Below, piece after piece: positions 58,451-64,000 of a DNA stretch of 64,000 bases. The notes beneath the pieces were generated by a model. It made no database searches. It worked only from the letters and a program-made list of their open reading frames with translations, and had not been told where the DNA came from. A program made the translations under genes and the position numbers. The stretch covers positions 6,440,173 to 6,504,172 of the forward strand of contig OZ017798.1 in assembly GCA_963969395.1 (NCBI GenBank), read 5' to 3'. Position 1 is the stretch's first letter, and each line of letters starts with the position of its first letter. Origin of the DNA: Pseudoscleropodium purum (taxonomy: Eukaryota > Streptophyta > Bryopsida > Hypnales > Brachytheciaceae).

Positions 58451-61161
58451 AGGACTAGACATTCAAATTTTGAACAATGGATGAATGCAAACATATCCTA
58501 AGTAGACAAAATTTTTGTTTCTTCATCCATCTAAATATTCATAGATCTTTGTGTTAATCCTCTTATATTTTTACAAAATAGATTTTCACAATTTTGTTTT
58601 GCAATCTGCTATAGTCCAAGATATATTAGTACATGTAATCTCAAGAACTAATTTTTTGTGTAAAAAAATGACCCTTTTAAAATAAATCCACTATGGAGGT
58701 AAAATTAAAAAATCTTTTAAAATAATTTGAATATAACATTTTCAAATCAAAGAAAAAAATCTTTAGAAAACTACAAACATTCAATCTATAGTCAATTTCA
58801 AAAAGAAATTTCAATTTCTACCAATTATAAATTTTATTGAAAAATGTTGGTTGTTACAACAATTGATCTATTTGTATAAATATGATCAATAGATCACACT
58901 CACAATTTTTGTTCGATAGTTCATTACATTCTAACTATTATTCAAAGTTGCCTTTTATGGAACATCTCTACCATTTGGGAAATCTAGACCATCTTTGGTT
59001 CTTAAGGAGGTTAATGTATTTCCAATCATTGAAACTAATAGTTAAAGTTACAAAAAAAATTAAGTAATTATATCCACTTTGGTTAGACATAGCAAATAAA
59101 AGTAAAAATAAAAAGATTTGCTTCTTTACAAGTAATATAATAGTGATGTAAATTTTATAGGTGCTATTAATTTCTCACAATCACTACAAGACAATCCATA
59201 TTAGATAATAGTCTATTCTAATTAATCCTATAGTTAGTGAATGAGATATCAATTTTTTACAATCATAATATATTTGTAAAATATTTATATTAGTATAGGC
59301 TAAGATATGATTTTTATAGTTTAATTTATTTGACCATTTCTACTACATTGTTTTAATTCTTGCAATATCATGCTACTAAATAACTTATTTTTTTCATTGT
59401 CCACACCTAGACTACCTTGTAGTATAGGATAGTTGGATTCAACATTCAGTTTAAAATTTTCATCAAGGAAATTTGAGGATATCGAATTTTAAATCTAACA
59501 ACCAAATAAAATGGAGAGGGTGAAAAAAACACGCAAAACAACTAGTGGAGTTAAAAACAAATTTGTGACAATTGGCAAAAAAACAAGTAACAATACAATT
59601 AATTAACAAGTCCTTTGGGTTCATTGCAAAAAACATTGGTATTGGTTTTTTTATCATTGTGTGTGTGTGGGGGTCTTGGAGCTTTCTTTTATGGGAGATA
59701 GTTGTCTTGAATCAATACAATCATATCCTATATTTTTCAAAAATAAAAAAAATATTTTTATATTCAAATGTTAATTTTGCTAAATTGTCATATTTTGAAT
59801 TTTAGAGGATTTTAGTACTCTAGAGTATCCAAAATGAATGGTTTAGAGTTGAAATCTTTGAAGTCTATTTCCCTAAGCATACTCCTACTAAAGTGAATCT
59901 AAAAATATATTATTTCATATCTAAAAATATATTATTTTCCATGTTTGTGCAAATAAGATTATGCAAATAAAGCTTCTTTGTACATACACTTCGTAATATT
60001 GAAAATCATTGAAATTTCATCACTATAAAAAGACTTTGCAATTTTTTTCCTATTTTTTACAAATTATAAGCATCAAAGTACCTATTTTCTATTTTTCTTC
60101 AAAATTTTTGTCACTCTATTTCATGAATAAAATTTGACCTATATGTCTTATTTTTTAGTTTTGAAATTTTGTTGCTTTATTATTTTTAATATCATACTAA
60201 TTTATTTTATTGTAATTTATTTTTAAATATTTTTTTCAAAAGGTCATAGTATAGTGAATGAATACTAGCCCAAAACATGCCAAAGTAGAATAAAATTAAC
60301 ACAAAATCAATATGTTATTTGGTGATTGATCAAATAATACTATCCACTAGTATGGAAAAATTAATCTAGTGGATCTCCCCTATATACCATGTTTGGCAGT
60401 GGTGAGTTCATAATCATGCACAAATCCTTACATTCTTTGCTTACAAATTGTTGGAATTTGTCTCCAAACTCTATTTTTTCCACTTGTTATGTAATTGTTG
60501 TCCTCTACGAAGAATGCTGGGGATTGAACTATTGTCTTACTTCATTTTTTGTTATGGTAGATTGGACAATAACTATTAGATTGTAATGAATCTCAATAGT
60601 CACAATTGTGGATTTTTGGATTGTCCATACGCTTTATTTCAATCTTTTTGGGATGTTAGGAAGCTACAACTTCTTATGCAATTTTGTGTAGTATATGGAA
60701 GTGTTAAATCAAATTATTGTAGAGCTTCTAATGACTTTCTCATACTCCATTGTATTCTTGAACACAAACAATGTATTTGTTCATTGTTTGTTTTCTGTTT
60801 TTAGACAATACATCCATTCTTATGTTGCCTTTTCTTTGTGTTTGGTTTATTTTTTTATTCTTCAATCATGTAATTCTAGCATAGCTCACAATATTGCACA
60901 CTTTCATGACTATAGGATACATGGAAAAAATGGGGTATAAAGAAAAAAATGGGGGAGAAGGAAAAAATGGAGTATAAATAATGTAGGGTATCTTAAAATG
61001 ACTCCCTCAACAAATTATAAATACCAATATGACCCCCTAAAATACAAAGATTTACCTTTATTTATGAAAATACCATGTTTTATATTCTATTTTACAAGGT
61101 AAATTGTCCCCCTATTAAATAGGTCATTATTGCAGGTGTATGCAAAATATAAGGAGTGTAC
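58451..61161. other. AT-rich intergenic DNA with a dispersed repeat
   Basis: 59700-60260 matches 23935-24400. The remainder has no partner and no supported gene. All frames are short and hydrophobic through AT bias. Confidence 0.45.
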
Positions 61162-61490
61162 TCCTTTAGAGTGAATTGACGCATTAGAAGATTTTTGGGG
61201 CCTCTAGATGCTTGCGAGTTATCACAGCCTGCGAACATAGGAAACAAGTTCGGCGTAGCGGTCTAATGTGGTCGAGCCCCTACCACGTCATTGACCAATT
61301 TATTTATTTAATTTATTTTTAAAATTAAATTTATTTTTTTCATTTGGAGACTAGATTTTTTTTTTAATGAAATTTTTTTTTCTAATTGCAGGCCGTTCTC
61401 CTTGCTACAAGGAATAGCTACGGGGGAACAAGCCGGAAACAGGCTTTTGAACCCCCCAAAACTCTTCTAATGTGCCCATATTCTAAAGGT
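61162..61490. mobile_element. ~330-bp MITE with CCTTTAGA...GCATTAGAAGA ends, copy 2
   Basis: cctttagagtgaattgacgc followed by attagaag pairs with the right end cttctaatgtgcccatattc followed by taaaggt. The subterminal ttttggggc pairs with cccccaaaa. The interior taccacgtcattgacc recalls the copy at 12255-12545. Non-coding. Confidence 0.7.
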
Positions 61491-62240
61491 ATTTTCCCAT
61501 TTGGCATATATAAATTTGTGATGCTAATCCTAAAACGAGGAAGAGGATACAAAGCATCCATTGAAATGACTTTTTCTATTACTACAAAAATATAGAATGC
61601 ACCTATTAGTCCAAAAATTGAATCATATTTGTGTGAATACCTATCACCAAGCAGATATCATTCTTTGGTTAGAAAGTAAAACCACTATAAAAGTAGAAAA
61701 TAATCCATTTTTCATAGTAGTCAAGTTTGGAACTTCTATAGTTGTAACTTAAGTATGAATTGTTCTTATAGGTCTCAAATTTATCAATTATCATTAGATC
61801 AAGCACTTGCAGCTTGATGTCAACAAGCATGTTTTTTTGGTTGCTACAAAAACTTGGTTCAATATAGCATGAGCCTTAATCCACATGTTTTGCAAGGAGT
61901 CAAGGACTACTTGTATAACTTAGAGAACATTCATTTGGTGTTATTTGCCTTGGTGCCCAAACCCAACTCTCATCTCATCACTCAAACATCATGACTAATT
62001 GTAGTGTGGTAAGCAAGCAACTAACAATAATGTGAAGTAACCCTAAATCTAACCAAATAACTATGACAATTATAAATAACAAGCACAAACATGTAACAAT
62101 GCATAACATGACATGGAATCAATGAAAATCTTCATCTTTAAGAGATTTAACTCCTACCCAAAACCTAAAAACTATGTTGTGATTACTCTAAAAACTATGT
62201 AATACTCCCACCTTAACACTCAACCACCTCCGATTCCAAC
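61491..62240. other. AT-rich spacer
   Basis: No gene or repeat was recognised. Confidence 0.4.
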
Positions 62241-62243
62241 TAA

Positions 62244-62516
62244 GAGCATCCCTACCAAAGGCATTCCCTATCTCTATCTTGATGAATTTCATTTGGATAG
62301 GGAAGAAAACTCCCCACCAAGGTTCTCTATTCTTAAATATTTAAAGAACTCAATGCCTAATTCCCTGTAGGGGGGGGATTTAGGGAACTGAAAGTCATCT
62401 TCCCTATATCTGTAGAGTAGAGCAATATTAATGGGGAAGAGCATTCCCTATCCCTATACTTGGTCTTTCATCATCCACATAGAGAGAGGGATAGGGAAGA
62501 ACTAGTGGGGATGCTC
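62244..62516. mobile_element. 273-bp Tourist-like MITE with TAA target duplication
   Basis: The ends gagcatccctacc and gtggggatgctc are inverted repeats, flanked by TAA at 62241-62243 and TAA at 62517-62519. The interior has more inverted ttccctatc/gatagggaa pairs. A three-base TAA duplication fits the PIF/Harbinger superfamily. Non-coding, so mobilisation would need a transposase from elsewhere. Confidence 0.88.
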
Positions 62517-62519
62517 TAA

Positions 62520-63304
62520 GGATTGGCATTTAGGGAGTTTTGAACTCGGCATGCCATTCAATAAAGCATGGGGTTTGTATGAAGGATGTGATATTAGAGA
62601 AGGTGCTATTATAGAGGGATATGTCACGTGAATAGCCTAATACCAAGGATTGCAATGGCAAAGACCATGTGGACAGACACTATGTAAACGGGACGGACCA
62701 TCCAGATGACCAGATTGCATTCGGCTTCCGAAGACTGCAACAAAATTGGCTATGGCCGCGTCCTGTTTGCGAGGCAGTCGTTTGCAGATTTTCGCAGAGA
62801 GCTGCGAACGATTGATGTTGTTTTTATTTCGAATTAGATGCCAACATTTGCCTGCGAGGGTCCTGAAAATTGTTGTATTGAAATAGAGCAGAGAGAGAAA
62901 CCCGGTGCGCAGAGAAGGTTCACTGCCTCGAATATCCGATTACTGTTCGTCAAATTCGTGGAACTGGCATTTCTGTGTTTTCTGATTTGGATCTCGAGAA
63001 AATTCGACCTCAATGCGTGTTTCTGATCATGGCTCGAAGGTCCTGTCAAGCTGGTAGTGCAGGAAGGCATTAATATCTCCATGGCGTATGGGAGAAAACT
63101 CTGTGAAGTCCGCTTGTATCTTAAACGCGAAGCAATTTGTAGAGCAATCTTGGATATGTTATGAATTAAAACTTGCCTCGACATGGAGATGGTGAACCCC
63201 ATGGCGGACTGACTCTGAGTCTTTAACGTGAGCGAGTATGGGATCACAAGTAGCAATGCTGCCTCAGAACACGGTGAGGACTTGATCCTGCGTGAAATGA
63301 TCTC
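62520..63304. other. Upstream region of the TVP23-like gene
   Basis: Composition becomes gene-like from about 62630. A 198-codon minus-strand frame (63430-62834) and a 62-codon plus-strand frame (62838-63026) are open but share no recognised domain, and they overlap each other. I regard this as promoter, 5' UTR or leader intron. Confidence 0.35.
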
Positions 63305-63567
63305 CGTTAGGTCGGATTGATGGAGTGACTGAATCTGTGAACATGTCATAGTATTTCTCGTCTCCTTTGTTAGCATCGAGCCTGTGAAAAAGTTGTAATA
63401 TGAATTCGTACTTGCTCTGGAAGAAAACACTATTGCAGGTCGAATTGATGAAGGAGCGACTTGATTTGCGAATGATATGTCTTTGTACTTTTGTCTTCGC
63501 TGTTAGCATGGAACCTCTGAGAATATCGTAACATGGATTCTTACTTAAGCTGGAAGAAACGGTATTG
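63305..63567. repeat. Diverged tandem duplication, ~130 bp period
   Basis: aggtcggattgatgg near 63309 is repeated as aggtcgaattgatgaa near 63438, and ggaagaaaacactattg near 63420 is repeated as ggaagaaacggtattg near 63551. The block gttagcat with cctgtga-like text also recurs at the same spacing. It ends about 30 bp before the start codon of the TVP23-like gene. Confidence 0.75.
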
Positions 63568-63597
63568 AAAATATTGGAATTATCTAATTAGCACGCG

Positions 63598-64000
<403 letters not shown>

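Noticed and set aside
62834..63430. 198-codon minus-strand frame upstream of the TVP23-like gene
   Set aside because: It covers part of the diverged duplication, has no domain and is overlapped by a plus-strand frame, so it is probably fortuitous.

Overview
The window reads as nuclear DNA of a green plant, probably a streptophyte (early land plant or charophyte-grade alga). The evidence is a nuclear gene for plastid ribosomal protein bL12c with a serine/alanine-rich transit peptide, a plant-type eIF3c with an RGG tail, and short GT-AG introns (109 and 367 bp). Moderately to strongly GC-rich coding sequence sits as islands in very AT-rich, repeat-filled DNA. No bacterial, organellar, CRISPR or rRNA features were seen, and I could not place the species.

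Region by region: 1-19 kb is a bed of decayed short transposons (several ~0.3-1 kb families with terminal inverted repeats, one 559-bp foldback, small tandem arrays), with one possible orphan exon (minus, about 4 kb). 19.9-30.0 kb is one decayed Ty1/copia LTR retrotransposon. Two diverged LTRs flank remnants of gag, protease, integrase, reverse transcriptase and RNase H. The element is interrupted by a 978-bp TTAA-ended element, by a ~1.9-kb block packed with the near-palindrome GACAAWTTGTC, and by other insertions. 32.5-33.2 kb holds bL12c (minus). 38.6-39.5 kb holds a coiled-coil protein gene (minus) whose end may be frame-disrupted, with a GC-rich island upstream at 40.1-40.8 kb. 41-54 kb is again stacked short elements, including nested copies and a 76-bp tandem array. 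53.8-54.5 kb carries a broken coding remnant (minus). 54.9-58.1 kb is the two-exon eIF3c gene (minus). 58.4-62.6 kb is AT-rich repeats, including a clean 273-bp MITE with TAA target duplications. The right edge holds the first exons of a TVP23/ECHIDNA-family Golgi membrane protein (plus), cut by the window end.

The four real genes are unrelated housekeeping functions (cytosolic translation initiation, plastid translation, trans-Golgi trafficking, a coiled-coil protein) and do not form a pathway. The main novelty is in the repeats: (i) a set of ~0.9-1.0-kb non-coding elements whose ends read TTAA-CCCCTAAAG or close variants, reminiscent of TTAA-targeting transposons; (ii) the GACAAWTTGTC cluster, which looks like a dense array of protein-binding sites or transposase subterminal repeats; and (iii) long foldbacks that could make hairpin RNA. 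All repeat boundaries were set by eye and are approximate to a few bases unless a target duplication is given.
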